A DNA stretch of 64,000 bases from Arachis hypogaea (GCF_003086295.3 NC_092052.1:76946687-77010686), one strand, 5' to 3'; positions 39,601 to 53,327 are shown, counted from the stretch's first letter. Notes: generated by a model from the letters alone, not told the origin. Numbers and translations are program-made.

Positions 39601-42600
39601 GGTCAGCACGAGTAAAAAAAAAAAAAAAAACCGGAGGAGCCTGCCGAAGATGAGGCCATTACGGCTCGCCTTTAGGTGTCCTCCTCGGGATAGCGTCATT
39701 TAAAGAACGAGGGTCAGCACGAGTAAAAAAAAAAAAAAAACCGGAGGAGCCTGCCGAAGATGAGGCCATTACGGCTCGCCTTTAGGTGTCCTCCTCGGGA
39801 TAGCGTCATTTAAAGAACGAGGGTCAGCACGATGTAAAAAAAAATAAAAAAAACCGGAGGAGCCTGCCGAAGATGAGGCCATTACGGCTCGCCTTTAGGT
39901 GTCCTCCTCGGATAGCGTCATTTAAAGAACGAGGGTCAGCACGATGTAAAAAAAAACAAAAAAAAACCGGAGGAGCCTGCCGAAGATGAGGCCATTACGG
40001 CTCGCCTTTAGGTGTCCTCCTCGGGATAGCGTCATTTAAAGAACGAGGGTCAGCACGAGTAAAAAAAAACGAAAAAAAAACCGGAGGAGCCTGCCGAAGA
40101 TGAGGCCATTACGGCTCGCCTTTAGGTGTCCTCCTCGGATAGCGTCATTTAAAGAACGAGGGTCAGCACGAGTAAAAAAAAAAAAAAAAAACCGGAGGAG
40201 CCTGCCGAAGATGAGGCCATTACGGCTCGCCTTTAGGTGTCCTCCTCGGGATAGCGTCATTTAAAGAACGAGGGTCAGCACGAGTAAAAAAAAAAAAAAA
40301 AAACGGAGGAGCCTGCCGAAGATGAGGCCATTACGGCTCGCCTTTAGGTGTCCTCCTCGGATAGCGTCATTTAAAGAACGAGGGTCAGCACGACGTAAAA
40401 AAAATGAAAAAAAAACCGGAGGAGCCTGCCGAAGATGAGGCCATTACGGCTCGCCTTTAGGTGTCCTCCTCGGATAGCGTCATTTAAAGAACGAGGGTCA
40501 GCACGAGTAAAAAAAAATGAAAAAAAAACCGGAGGAGCCTGCCGAAGATGAGGCCATTACGGCTCGCCTTTAGGTGTCCTCCTCGGATAGCGTCATTTAA
40601 AGAACGAGGGTCAGCACGAGTAAAAAAAACAAAAAAAAACGGAGGAGCCTGCCGAAGATGAGGCCATTACGGCTCGCCTTTAGGTGTCCTCCTCGGGATA
40701 GCGTCATTTAAAGAACGAGGGTCAGCACGAGTAAAAAAAAAAAAAAAAACCGGAGGAGCCTGCCGAAGATGAGGCCATTACGGCTCGCCTTTAGGTGTCC
40801 TCCTCGGGATAGCGTCATTTAAAGAACGAGGGTCAGCACGACGTAAAAAAAAATGAAAAAAAACCGGAGGAGCCTGCCGAAGATGAGGCCATTACGGCTC
40901 GCCTTTAGGTGTCCTCCTCGGATAGCGTCATTTAAAGAACGAGGGTCAGCACGAGTAAAAAAAATGAAAAAAAAACCGGAGGAGCCTGCCGAAGATGAGG
41001 CCATTACGGCTCGCCTTTAGGTGTCCTCCTCGGGATAGCGTCATTTAAAGAACGAGGGTCAGCACGAGTAAAAAAAAATGAAAAAAAAACCGGAGGAGCC
41101 TACCGAAGATGAGGCCATTACGGCTCGCCTTTAGGTGTCCTCCTCGGATAGCGTCATTTAAAGAACGAGGGTCAGCACGAGTAAAAAAAGAAAAAAAACG
41201 GAGGAGCCTGCCGAAGATGAGGCCATTACGGCTCGCCTTTAGGTGTCCTCCTCGGATAGCGTCATTTAAAGAACGAGGGTCAGCACGAGTAAAAAAAAAC
41301 AAAAAAAAACCGGAGAGCCTCCGAAGATGAGGCCATTACGGCTCGCCTTTAGGTGTCCTCCTCGGGATAGCGTCATTTAAAGAACGAGGGTCAGCACGAG
41401 TAAAAAAAATGAAAAAAAACCGGAGGAGCCTGCCGAAGATGAGGCCATTACGGCTCGCCTTTAGGTGTCCTCCTCGGATAGCGTCATTTAAAGAACGAGG
41501 GTCAGCACGAGTAAAAAAAAAAAAAAAAAACCGGAGGAGCCTGCCGAAGATGAGGCCATTACGGCTCGCCTTTAGGTGTCCTCCTCGGATAGCGTCATTT
41601 AAAGAACGAGGGTCAGCACGATGTAAAAAAAATGAAAAAAAAAACCGGAGGAGCCTGCCGAAGATGAGGCCATTACGGCTCGCCTTTAGGTGTCCTCCTC
41701 GGGATAGCGTCATTTAAAGAACGAGGGTCAGCACGAGTAAAAAAATGAAAAAAAAACCGGAGGAGCCTGCCGAAGATGAGGCCATTACGGCTCGCCTTTA
41801 GGTGTCCTCCTCGGATAGCGTCATTTAAAGAACGAGGGTCAGCACGAGTAAAAAAAAAAAAAAAACGGAGGAGCCTGCCGAAGATGAGGCCATTACGGCT
41901 CGCCTTTAGGTGTCCTCCTCGGGATAGCGTCATTTAAAGAACGAGGGTCAGCACGAGTAAAAAAAAAAAAAAAAAACCGAGGAGCCTGCCGAAGATGAGG
42001 CCATTACGGCTCGCCTTTAGGTGTCCTCCTGGATAGCGTCATTTAAAGAACGAGGGTCTGCACGATGTAAAAAAAATGAAAAAAAACCGGAGAGCCTACC
42101 GAAGATGAGGCCATTACGGCTCGCCTTTAGGTGTCCTCCTCGGGATAGCGTCATTTAAAGAACGAGGGTCAGCACGATGTAAAAAAAATGGCAAAAAAAA
42201 ACCGGAGGAGCCTGCCGAAGATGAGGCCATTACGGCTCGCCTTTAGGTGTCCTCCTCGGGATAGCGTCATTTAAAGAATGAGGGTCAGCACGTAGTGAAA
42301 AAAAATGAAAAAAAAACCGGAGGAGCCTACCGAAGATGAGGCCATTACGGCTCGCCTTTAGGTGTCCTCCTCGGGATAGCGTCATTTAAAGAACGAGGGT
42401 CAGCACGTAGTAAAAAAAAAAAACGGAGGAGCCTGCCGATGATGAGGCCATTACGGCTCGCCTTTAGGTGTCCTCCTCGGATAGCGTCATTTAAAGAACG
42501 AGGGTCAGCACGACGTAAAAAAAATGAAAAAAAAAACCGAGGAGCCTGCCGAAGATGAGGCCATTACGACTCCCTTTAGGTGTCCTCCTTAGGATAGCGT

Positions 42601-43650
42601 CATTTAAAGAACGAGGGTCTGCATGACGTAAAAAAAAACGAAAAAAAACCGGAGCAGCCTACCGAAGATGAGGCCATTACGGCTCGCCTTTAGGTGTCCT
42701 CCTCGGGATAGCGTCATTTAAGAACGAGGGTCAGCACGATGTAAAAAAAATGGAAAAAAAAACCGGAGAGCCTGCCGAAGATGAGGCCATTACGGCTCGC
42801 CTTTAGGTGTCCTCCTCGGATAGCGTCATTTAAAGAAGAGGGTCAGCACGAGTAAAAAAAATGAAAAAAAACCGGAGGAGCCTACCGAAGATGAGGCCAT
42901 TACGGCTCGCCTTTAGGTGTCCTCCTCGGATAGCGTCATTTAAAGAAGAGGGTCAGCACGTAGTAAAAAAAATGAAAAAAAAACGGAGAGCCTACCGAAG
43001 ATGAGGCCATTACGGCTCGCCTTTAGGTGTCCTCCTAGGATAGCGTCATTTAAAGAACGAGGGTCAGCACGAGTAAAAAAAAAAAAAAAAAACGAGGAGC
43101 CTGCCGAAGATGAGGCCATTACGACTCCCTTTAGGTGTCCTCCTAGGATAGCGTCATTTAAAGAACGAGGGTCGCAGACGTAAAAAAAACGAAAAAAAAC
43201 CGGAGAGCCTACCGAAGATGAGGCCATTACGGCTCGCCTTTAGGTGTCCTCCTCGGGATAGCGTCATTTAAGAACGAGGGTCAGCAAGATGTAAAAAAAA
43301 TGGCATAAAAAAAACCGGAGGAGCCTGCGAAGATGAGGCCATACGGCTCGCCTTTAGGTGTCCTCCTCGGGATCGCGTCATTTAAAGAATGAGGGTCAGC
43401 ACGAGTGAAAAAAACTGAAAAAAAAACCGGAGGAGCCTACCGAAGATGAGGCCATTACGGCTCGCCTTTAGGTGTCCTCCTCGGATAGCGTCATTTAAAG
43501 AACGAGGGTCAGCACGTAGTAAAAAAAAAACGGAGGAGCCTGCCGATGATGAGGCCATTACGGCTCGCCTTTAGGTGTCCTCCTCAGGATAGCGTCATTT
43601 AAAGAACGAGGGTCAGCACGACGTAAAAAAAATGAAAAAAAAAACCGAGG
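24601..43650 (+). repeat. Very uniform satellite block with recurrent 1-bp deletions
   Basis: Here most monomers are near-identical and end 'gggtcagcacgagtaaaa'. The subfamily order seen elsewhere is largely lost. Recurrent short forms are 'cacgagt', 'ctcggatag', 'gcctccgaag', 'gccgagatg', 'attacgctcg', 'aaagaagaggg' and 'cctaggatag'. Each one lacks exactly the base that differs between two intact subfamilies found elsewhere in the window. The block may be a young, homogenised amplification, but the deletion pattern fits a consensus artefact better (see findings). Length and copy number here should not be trusted. Confidence 0.85.
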
Positions 43651-44639
43651 AGCCTGCGAAGATGAGGCCATTACGACTCTCCTTTAGGTGTCCTCCTTAG
43701 GATAGCGTCATTTAAAGAACGAGGGTCTGCATGACGTAAAAAAAAACCGAAAAAAACCGAGCAGCCTACCGAAGAGAGGCCGTTACGGCTCGCCTTTAGG
43801 TGTCCTCCTCGGGATAGCGTCATTTCAAGAACGAGGGTCAGCAAGATGTAAAAAAATGGCATAAAAAAGAACCGGAGGAGCCTGCCGAAGATGAGGCCAT
43901 CACGGCTCGCCTTTAGGTGTCCTCCTCGGATCGCGTCATTTAAAGAATGAGGGTCAGCACGGGTGAAAAAAAACTGAAAAAAAACCGGAGGAGCCTACCG
44001 AAGATGAGGCCATTACGGCTCGCCTTTAGGTGTCCTCCTCGGGATAGCGTCATTTAAAGAATGAGGGTTAGCACGTAGTGAAAAAAAAACGAAAAAAAAA
44101 CTGGAAGAGCCTACCGAAGATGAGGCCATTACGGCTCGCCTTTAGGTGTCCTCCTAGGATAGCGTCATTTAAAGAACGAGGGTCAGCACGACGTAAAAAA
44201 AATTGGAAAAAAAAAACCAAGGAGCCTGCCGAAGATGAGGCCATTACGACTCTCCTTTAGGTGTCCTCCTTAGGATAGCATCATTTAAAGAACGAGGGTC
44301 TGCATGACGTAAAAAAAAACCGAAAAAAAACCGGAGCAGCCTACCGAAGATGAGGCCATACGGCTCACCTTTAGGTGTCCTCCTCGGGATAGCGTCATTT
44401 CAAGAACGAGGGTCAGCAAGATGTAAAAAAAATGGCATAAAAAAAACCGGAGGAGCCTGTCGAAGATGAGGCCATCACGGCTCGCCTTTAGGTGTCCTCC
44501 TCGGGATCGCGTCATTTAAAGAATGAGGGTCAGCACGGTGAAAAAAAACTGAAAAAAAAAACCGGAGGAGCCTACCGAAGATGAGGCCATTACGGCTCGC
44601 CTTTAGGTGTCCTCCTCGAGATAGCGTCATTTAAAGAAC

Positions 44640-44760
44640 GAGGGTCAGCACGTAGTAAAAAAAAAACTGGAGGAGCCTGCCGATGATGAGGCCATTACGG
44701 CTCGCCTTTATGTGTCCTCCTCAGGATAGCGTCATTTAAAGAACGAGGGTCAGCACGATG
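44640..44760 (+). repeat. Representative single-A-run monomer subfamily
   Basis: Monomers with the 'cacgtagtaaaa' ending have one A-run and are followed by 'gaggagcctgccgatgatga'. This linkage holds here and near 42408, 45098, 49345, 50499, 51651, 52107 and 56400. Other subfamilies end in cgacgt or cgatgt and have two A-runs with a spacer of tcgg, ttgg or ggcat. Confidence 0.75.
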
Positions 44761-45500
44761 TAAAAAAAAATTGGAAAAAAAAAACCGGAGGAGCCTGCCG
44801 AAGATGAGGCCATTACGACTCTCCTTTAGGTGTCCTCCTTAGGATAGGTCTTTAAAGAACGAGGGTCTGCATGTCGTAAAAAAAACCAAAAAAAAAAACG
44901 GAGCAGCCTACCGAAGATGAGGCCACTACGGCTCGCCTTTAGGTGTACTCCTCAGGATAACATCATTTAAAGAACGAGGGTCAGTACGATGTAAAAAAAA
45001 TGGCATAAAAAAAACCGGAGGACCTGCCGAAGATGAGGCCATTACGGCTCGCCTTTAGGTGTCCTCCTCGGGATAGCGTCATTTAAAGAACGAGGGTCAG
45101 CACGTAGTAAAAAAAAAAATCGGAGGAGCCTGCCGATGATGAGGCCATTACGGCTCGCCTTTAGGTGTCCTCCTCGGGTTAGCTTCATTTAAAGAACGAG
45201 GGTCAGCACGACGTAAAAAAAATCAGAAAAAAAAACCAGAGGTGCCTGCCGAAGATGAGACCATTACGACTCGCCTTTAGGTGTCCTCCTTAGGATAGCG
45301 TCATTTAAAGAACAAGGATCTGCATGATGTAAAAAAAACTGGAAAAAAAACCGGAGCAGCCTACCGAAGATGAGGCCATTACGGCTCGCTTTAGGTGTCC
45401 TCCTCGGGATAGCATCATTTAAAGAACGAGGGTCAGTACGATGTAAAAAAAATGGCATAAAAAAAACCGGAGGAGCCTGCCGAAGATGAGGCCATTACGG
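44700..45500 (+). repeat. Duplicated satellite segment with 'gtgtactcctcaggataaca', copy 1
   Basis: Private markers occur in a row: 'tttatgtgtcctcctcagg', 'gtctgcatgtcgt' and 'ggtgtactcctcaggataac'. The same series recurs about 7.0 kb later at 51705-52500, and in altered form at 56455-56760. The segment interrupts the ~1.15-kb cycle. Confidence 0.7.
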
Positions 45501-48500
45501 CTCGACTTTAGGTTCCTCCTCGGGATAGCGTCATTTAAAGAATGAGGGTCAGCACGTAGTGAAAAAAAATCAGAAAAAAAACCGGAGGAGCCTACCGAAG
45601 ATGAGGCCATTACGGCTCGCCTTTAGGTGTCCTCCTCGGGATAGCGTCATTTAAAGAACGAGGTCAGCACGTAGTAAAAAAAAAAACGGAGAAGCCTGCC
45701 GATGATGAGGCCATTACGGCTCGCCTTTAGGTGTCCTCCTCAGGATAGCGTCATTTAAAGAACGAGGGTCAGCACGACGTAAAAAAAATTGAAAAAAAAA
45801 ACCGAAGGAGCCTGCTGAAGATGAGGCCATTACGACTCTCCTTTAGGTATCCTCCTTAGGATAGCGTCATTTAAAGAACGAGGGTCTGCATGACGTAAAA
45901 AAAAACCGAAAAAAAACCGAGCAGCCTACCGAAGAGAGGCCGTTACGGCTCGCCTTTAGGTGTCCTCCTCGGGATAGCGTCATTTCAAGAACGAGGGTCA
46001 GCAAGATGTAAAAAAAATGGCATAAAAAAAACCGGAGGAGCCTGCCGAAGATGAGGCCATCACGGCTCGCCTTTAGGTGTCCTCCTCAGGATCGCGTCAT
46101 TTAAAGAATGAGGGTCAGCACGGGTGAAAAAAAACTGAAAAAAAACCGGAGGAGCCTACCGAAGATGAGGCATTACGGCTCGCCTTTAGGTGTCCTCCTC
46201 GGGATAGCGTCATTTAAAGATGAGGGTTAGCACGTAGTGAAAAAAAAAATCGGAAAAAAAAACTTGAAGAGCCTACCGAAGATGAGGCCATTACGGCTCG
46301 CCTTTAGGTGTCCTCCTTAGGATAGCGTCATTTAAAGAACGAGGGTCAGCACGACGTAAAAAAAATTGGAAAAAAAAAACCAAGGAGCCTGCCGAAGATG
46401 AGGCCATTACGACTCTCCTTTGGTGTCCTCCTTAGGATAGCGTCATTTAAAGAACGAGGGTCTGCATGACGTAAAAAAAACCGAAAAAAAACCGGAGCAG
46501 CCTACCGAAGATGAGGCCAGTACGGCTCAGCTTTAGGTGTCCTCCTCGGATAGCGTCATTTCAAGAACGAGGGTCAGCAAGATGTAAAAAAAATGGCATA
46601 AAAAAAACCGGAGGAGCCTGTCGAAGATTAGGCCATCACGGCTCGCCTTTAGGTGTCCTCCTCGGGATAGCATCATTTAAAGAACGAGGGTCAGTACGAT
46701 GTAAAAAAAATGGCATAAAAAAAACCGGAGGAGCCTGCCGAAGATGAGGCCATTACGGCTCGACTTTAGGTATCCTCCTCGAGATAGCGTCATTTAAAGA
46801 ATGAGGGTCAGCACGTAGTGAAAAAAAATCAGAAAAAAAACCGGAGGAGCCTACCGAAGATGAGGCCATTACGGCTCGCCTTTAGGTGTCCTCCTCGGGA
46901 TAGCGTCATTTAAAGAACGAGGTCAGCACGTAGTTAAAAAAAAACGGAGAAGCCTGCCGATGATGAGGCCATTACGGCTCGCCTTTAGGTGTCCTCCTCA
47001 GGATAGCGTCATTTAAAGAACGAGGGTCAGCACGACGTAAAAAAAATTGAAAAAAAAAACCGAAGGAGCCTGCTGAAGATGAGGCCATTACGACTCTCCT
47101 TTAGGTATCCTCCTTAGGATAGCGTCATTTAAAGAACGAGGGTCTGCATGACGTAAAAAAAAACCGAAAAAAAACCGCAGCAGCCTACCGAAGAAGAGGC
47201 CGTTACGGCTCGCCTTTAGGTGTCCTCCTCGGGATAGCGTCATTTCAAGAACGAGGGTCAGCAAGATGTAAAAAAAATGGCATAAAAAAGAACCGGAGGA
47301 GCCTGCCGAAGATGAGGCCATCACGGCTCGCCTTTAGGTGTCCTCCTCAGGATCGCGTCATTTAAAGAATGAGGGTCAGCACGGGGTGAAAAAAAACTGA
47401 AAAAAAACCGGACGAGCCTACCGAAGATGAGGCGATTACGGCTCGCCTTTAGGTGTCCTCCTCGGGATAGCGTCATTTAAAGATGAGGGTTAGCACGTAG
47501 TGAAAAAAAAAATCGGAAAAAAAAACTGGAAGAGCCTACCGAAGATGAGGCCATTACGGCTCGCCTTTAGGTGTCCTCCTTAGGATAGCGTCATTTAAAG
47601 AACGAGGGTCAGCATGACGTAAAAAAAATTGGAAAAAAAAAACCAAGGAGCCTGCCGAAGATGAGGCCATTACGACTCTCCTTTGGGTGTCCTCCTTAGG
47701 ATAGCGTCATTTAAAGAACGAGGGTCTGCATGACGTAAAAAAAACCGAAAAAAAACCGGAGCAGCCTACCGAAGATGAGGCCAGTACGGCTCACCTTTAG
47801 GTGTCCTCCTCGGGATAGCGTCATTTCAAGAACGAGGGTCAGCAAGATGTAAAAAAAATGGCATAAAAAAAACCGGAGGAGCCTGTCGAAGATTAGGCCA
47901 TCACGGCTCGCCTTTAGGTGTCCTCCTCGGGATAGCATCATTTAAAGAACGAGGGTCAGTACGATGTAAAAAAAATGGCATAAAAAAAACCGGAGGAGCC
48001 TGCCGAAGATGAGGCCATTACGGCTCGACTTTAGGTATCCTCCTCGAGATAGCGTCATTTAAAGAATGAGGGTCAGCACGTAGTGAAAAAAAATCAGAAA
48101 AAAAAACCGGAGGAGCCTACCGAAGATGAGGCCATTACGGCTCGCCTTTAGGTGTCCTCCTCGGGATAGCGTCATTTAAAGAACGAAGGTCAGCACGTAG
48201 TTAAAAAAAAAACGGAGAAGCCTGCCGATGATGAGGCCATTACGGCTCGCCTTTAGGTGTCCTCCTCAGGATAGCGTCATTTAAAGAACGAGGGTCAGCA
48301 CGACGTAAAAAAAATTGAAAAAAAAAACCGAAGGAGCCTGCTGAAGATGAGGCCATTACGACTCTCCTTTAGGTATCCTCCTTAGGATAGCGTCATTTAA
48401 AGAACGAGGGTCTGCATGACGTAAAAAAAAACCGAAAAAAAACCGCAGCAGCCTACCGAAGAAGAGGCCGTTACGGCTCGCCTTTAGGTGTCCTCCTCGG

Positions 48501-51500
48501 GATAGCGTCATTTCAAGAACGAGGGTCAGCAAGATGTAAAAAAATGGCATAAAAAAGAACCGGAGGAGCCTGCCGAAGATGAGGCCATCACGGCTCGCCT
48601 TTAGGTGTCCTCCTCAGGATCGCGTCATTTAAAGAATGAGGGTCAGCACGGGGTGAAAAAAAACTGAAAAAAAACCGGACGAGCCTACCGAAGATGAGGC
48701 GATTACGGCTCGCCTTTAGGTGTCCTCCTCGGCATAGCGTCATTTAAAGATTGAGGGTTAGCACGTAGTGAAAAAAAAATCGGAAAAAAAAACTGGAAGA
48801 GCCTACCGAAGATGAGGCCATTACGGCTCGCCTTTAGGTGTCCTCCTTAGGATAGCGTCATTTAAAGAACGAGGGTCAGCACGACGTAAAAAAAATTGGA
48901 AAAAAAAAACCAAAGGAGCCTGCCGAAGATGAGGCCATTACGACTCTCCTTTGGGTGTCCTCCTTAGGATAGCGTCATTTAAAGAACGAGGGTCTGCATG
49001 ACGTAAAAAAAACCGAAAAAAAACCGGAGCAGCCTACCGAAGATGAGGCCAGTACGGCTCACCTTTAGGTGTCGTCCTCGGGATAGCGTCATTTCAAGAA
49101 CGAGGGTCAGCAAGATGTAAAAAAAATGGCATAAAAAAAACCGGAGGAGCCTGTCGAAGATTAGGCCATCACGGCTCGCCTTTAGGTGTCCTCCTCGGGA
49201 TCGCGTCATTTAAAGAATGAGGGTCAGCACGGGGTGAAAAAAACTGAAAAAAAAAACCGGAGGAGCCTACCGAAGATGAGGCCATTACGGCTCGCCTTTA
49301 GGTGTCCTCCTCGAGATAGCGTCATTTAAAGAACGAGGGTCAGCACGTAGTAAAAAAAAACTGGAGGAGCCTGCCGATGATGAGGCCATTACGGCTCGCC
49401 TTTAGGTGTCCTCCTCAGGATAGCGTCATTTAAAGAACGAGGGTCAGCACGACGTAAAAAAAATTGAAAAAAAAAAAGAAGGAGCCTGCTGAAGATGAGG
49501 CCATTACGACTCTCCTTTAGGTATCCTCCTTAGGATAGCGTCATTTAAAGAACGAGGGTCTGCATGACGTAAAAAAAAAACCGAAAAAAACCGCAGCAGC
49601 CTACCGAAGAAGAGGCCGTTACGGCTCGCCTTTAGGTGTCCTCCTCGGGATAGCGTCATTTCAAGAACGAGGGTCAGCAAGATGTAAAAAAATGGCATAA
49701 AAAAGAACCGGAGGAGCCTGCCGAAGATGAGGCCATCACGGCTCGCCTTTAGGTGTCCTCCTCAGGATCGCGTCATTTAAAGAATGAGGGTCAGCACGGG
49801 GTGAAAAAAAACTGAAAAAAAACCGGAGGAGCCTACCGAAGATGAGGCGATTATGGCTCGCCTTTAGGTGTCCTCCTCGGGATAGCGTCATTTAAAGATT
49901 GAGGGTTAGCACGTAGTGAAAAAAAAAAAATCGGAAAAAAAAAACTGGAAGAGCCTACCGAAGATGAGGCCATTACGGCTCGCCTTTAGGTGTCCTCCTT
50001 AGGATAGCGTCATTTAAAGAACGAGGGTCAGCACGACGTAAAAAAAATTGGAAAAAAAAAACCAAAGGAGCCTGCCGAAGATGAGGCCATTACGACTCTC
50101 CTTTGGGTGTCCTCCTTAGGATAGCATCATTTAAAGAACGAGGGTCTGCATGACGTAAAAAAAAACCGAAAAAAAAACCGGAGCAGCCTACCGAAGATGA
50201 GGCCAGTACGGCTCACCTTTAGGTGTCCTCCTCGGGATAGCGTCATTTCAAGAACGAGGGTCAGCAAGATGTAAAAAAAATGGCATAAAAAAAACCGGAG
50301 GAGCCTGTCGAAGATTAGGCCATCACGGCTCGCCTTTAGGTGTCCTCCTCGGGATCGCGTCATTTAAAGAATGAGGGTCAGCACGGGGTGAAAAAAACTG
50401 AAAAAAAAACCGGAGGAGCCTACCGAAGATGAGGCCATTACGGCTCGCCTTTAGGTGTCCTCCTCGAGATAGCGTCATTTAAAGAACGAGGGTCAGCACG
50501 TAGTAAAAAAAAAACTGGAGGAGCCTGCCGATGATGAGGCCATTACGGCTCGCCTTTAGGTGTCCTCCTCAGGATAGCGTCATTTAAAGAACGAGGGTCA
50601 GCACGACGTAAAAAAAATTGAAAAAAAAAACCGAAGGAGCCTGCTGAAGATGAGGCCATTACGACTCTCCTTTAGGTATCCTCCTTAGGATAGCGTCATT
50701 TAAAGAACGAGGGTCTGCATGACGTAAAAAAAAAACCGAAAAAAACCGCAGCAGCCTACCGAAGAAGAGGCCGTTACGGCTCGCCTTTAGGTGTCCTCCT
50801 CGGGATAGCGTCATTTCAAGAACGAGGGTCAGCAAGATGTAAAAAAATGGCATAAAAAAGAACCGGAGGAGCCTGCCGAAGATGAGGCCATCACGGCTCG
50901 CCTTTAGGTGTCCTCCTCAGGATCGCGTCATTTAAAGAATGAGGGTCAGCACGGGGTGAAAAAAAACTGAAAAAAAAACGGAGGAGCCTACCGAAGATGA
51001 GGCGATTATGGCTCGCCTTTAGGTGTCCTCCTCGGGATAGCGTCATTTAAAGATTGAGGGTTAGCACGTAGTGAAAAAAAAAAATCGGAAAAAAAAAACT
51101 GGAAGAGCCTACCGAAGATGAGGCCATTACGGCTCGCCTTTAGGTGTCCTCCTTAGGATAGCGTCATTTAAAGAACGAGGGTCAGCACGACGTAAAAAAA
51201 ATTGGAAAAAAAAAACCAAAGGAGCCTGCCGAAGATGAGGCCATTACGACTCTCCTTTGGGTGTCCTCCTTAGGATAGCATCATTTAAAGAACGAGGGTC
51301 TGCATGACGTAAAAAAAAACCGAAAAAAAACCGGAGCAGCCTACCGAAGATGAGGCCAGTACGGCTCACCTTTAGGTGTCCTCCTCGGGATAGCGTCATT
51401 TCAAGAACGAGGGTCAGCAAGATGTAAAAAAAATGGCATAAAAAAAACCGGAGGAGCCTGTCGAAGATTAGGCCATCACGGCTCGCCTTTAGGTGTCCTC

Positions 51501-51704
51501 CTCGGGATCGCGTCATTTAAAGAATGAGGGTCAGCACGGGGTGAAAAAAACTGAAAAAAAAAACCGGAGGAGCCTACCGAAGATGAGGCCATTACGGCTC
51601 GCCTTTAGGTGTCCTCCTCGAGATAGCGTCATTTAAAGAACGAGGGTCAGCACGTAGTAAAAAAAAACTGGAGGAGCCTGCCGATGATGAGGCCATTACG
51701 GCTC

Positions 51705-52500
51705 GCCTTTATGTGTCATCCTCAGGATAGCGTCATTTTAAGAACGAGGGTCAGCACGATGTAAAAAAAAATTGGAAAAAAAAAACCGGAGGAGCCTGCC
51801 GAAGATGAGGCCATTACGACTCTCCTTTAGGTGTCCTCCTTAGGATAGTGTCTTTTAAAGAACGAGTGTCTGCATGTCGTAAAAAAAACCAAAAAAAAAA
51901 AAACGGAGCAGCCTACCGAAGATGAGGCCATTACGGCTCGCCTTTAGGTGTACTCCTCAGGATAACATCATTTAAAGAACGAGGGTCAGTACGATGTAAA
52001 AAAAATGGCATAAAAAAAACCGGAGGAGCCTGCCGAAGATGAGGCCATTACGGCTCGCCTTTAGGTGTCCTCCTCGGGATAGCGTCATTTAAAGAACGAG
52101 GGTCAGCACGTAGTAAAAAAAAAAATCGGAGGAGCCTGCCGATGATGAGGCCATTACGGCTCGCCTTTAGGTGTCCTCCTCGGGTTAGCGTCATTTAAAG
52201 AACGAGGGTCAGCACGACGTAAAAAAAATCAGAAAAAAAAAACCAGAGGTGCCTGCCGAAGATGAGACCATTACGACTCGCCTTTAGGTGTCCTCCTTAG
52301 GATAGCGTCATTTAAAGAACAAGGATCTGCATGATGTAAAAAAAACTGGAAAAAAACTGGAGCAGCCTACCGAAGATGAGGCCATTACGGCTCGGCTTTA
52401 GGTGTCCTCCTCGGGATAGCATCATTTAAAGAACGAGGGTCAGTACGATGTAAAAAAAATGGCATAAAAAAAACCGGAGGAGCCTGCCGAAGATGAGGCC
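51705..52500 (+). repeat. Duplicated satellite segment, copy 2
   Basis: Same order of private markers as 44700-45500, including 'tctgcatgtcgt', 'gtgtactcctcaggataaca' and 'gaacaaggatctgcatgatg'. It accounts for the double-length interval (2181 bases) between the markers at 50762 and 52943. Confidence 0.7.
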
Positions 52501-53327
52501 ATTACGGCTCGACTTTAGGTATCCTCCTCGAGATAGCGTCATTTAAAGAATGAGGGTCAGCACGTAGTGAAAAAAAATCAGAAAAAAAAACCGGAGGAGC
52601 CTACCGAAGATGAGGCCATTACGGCTCGCCTTTAGGTGTCCTCCTCGGGATAGCGTCATTTAAAGAACGAAGGTCAGCACGTAGTAAAAAAAAAAACGGA
52701 GAAGCCTGCCGATGATGAGGCCATTACGGCTCGCCTTTAGGTGTCCTCCTCAGGATAGCGTCATTTAAAGAACGAGGGTCAGCACGACGTAAAAAAAATT
52801 GAAAAAAAAAACCGAAGGAGCCTGCTGAAGATGAGGCCATTACGACTCTCCTTTAGGTATCCTCCTTAGGATAGCGTCATTTAAAGAACGAGGGTCTGCA
52901 TGACGTAAAAAAAAAACCGAAAAAAACCGCAGCAGCCTACCGAAGAAGAGGCCGTTACGGCTCGCCTTTAGGTGTCCTCCTCGGGATAGCATCATTTCAA
53001 GAACGAGGGTCAGGAAGATGTAAAAAAATGGCATAAAAAAGAACCGGAGGAGCCTGCCGAAGATGAGGCCATCACGGCTCGCCTTTAGGTGTCCTCCTCA
53101 GGATCGCGTCATTTAAAGAATGAGGGTCAGCACGGGGTGAAAAAAAACTGAAAAAAAACCGGAGGAGCCTACCGAAGATGAGGCGATTACGGCTCGCCTT
53201 TAGGTGTCCTCCTCGGGATAGCGTCATTTAAAGATTGAGGGTTAGCACGTAGTGAAAAAAAAAATCGGAAAAAAAAAACTGGAAGAGCCTACCGAAGATG
53301 AGGCCATTACGGCTCGTCTTTAGGTGT

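Noticed and set aside
24601..43650. CRISPR-like array (regular repeats with variable parts)
   Set aside because: The variable part is only an A-run with a 1-5-base spacer from a small set. There are no unique spacers and no cas genes, and the surroundings are plant-type.
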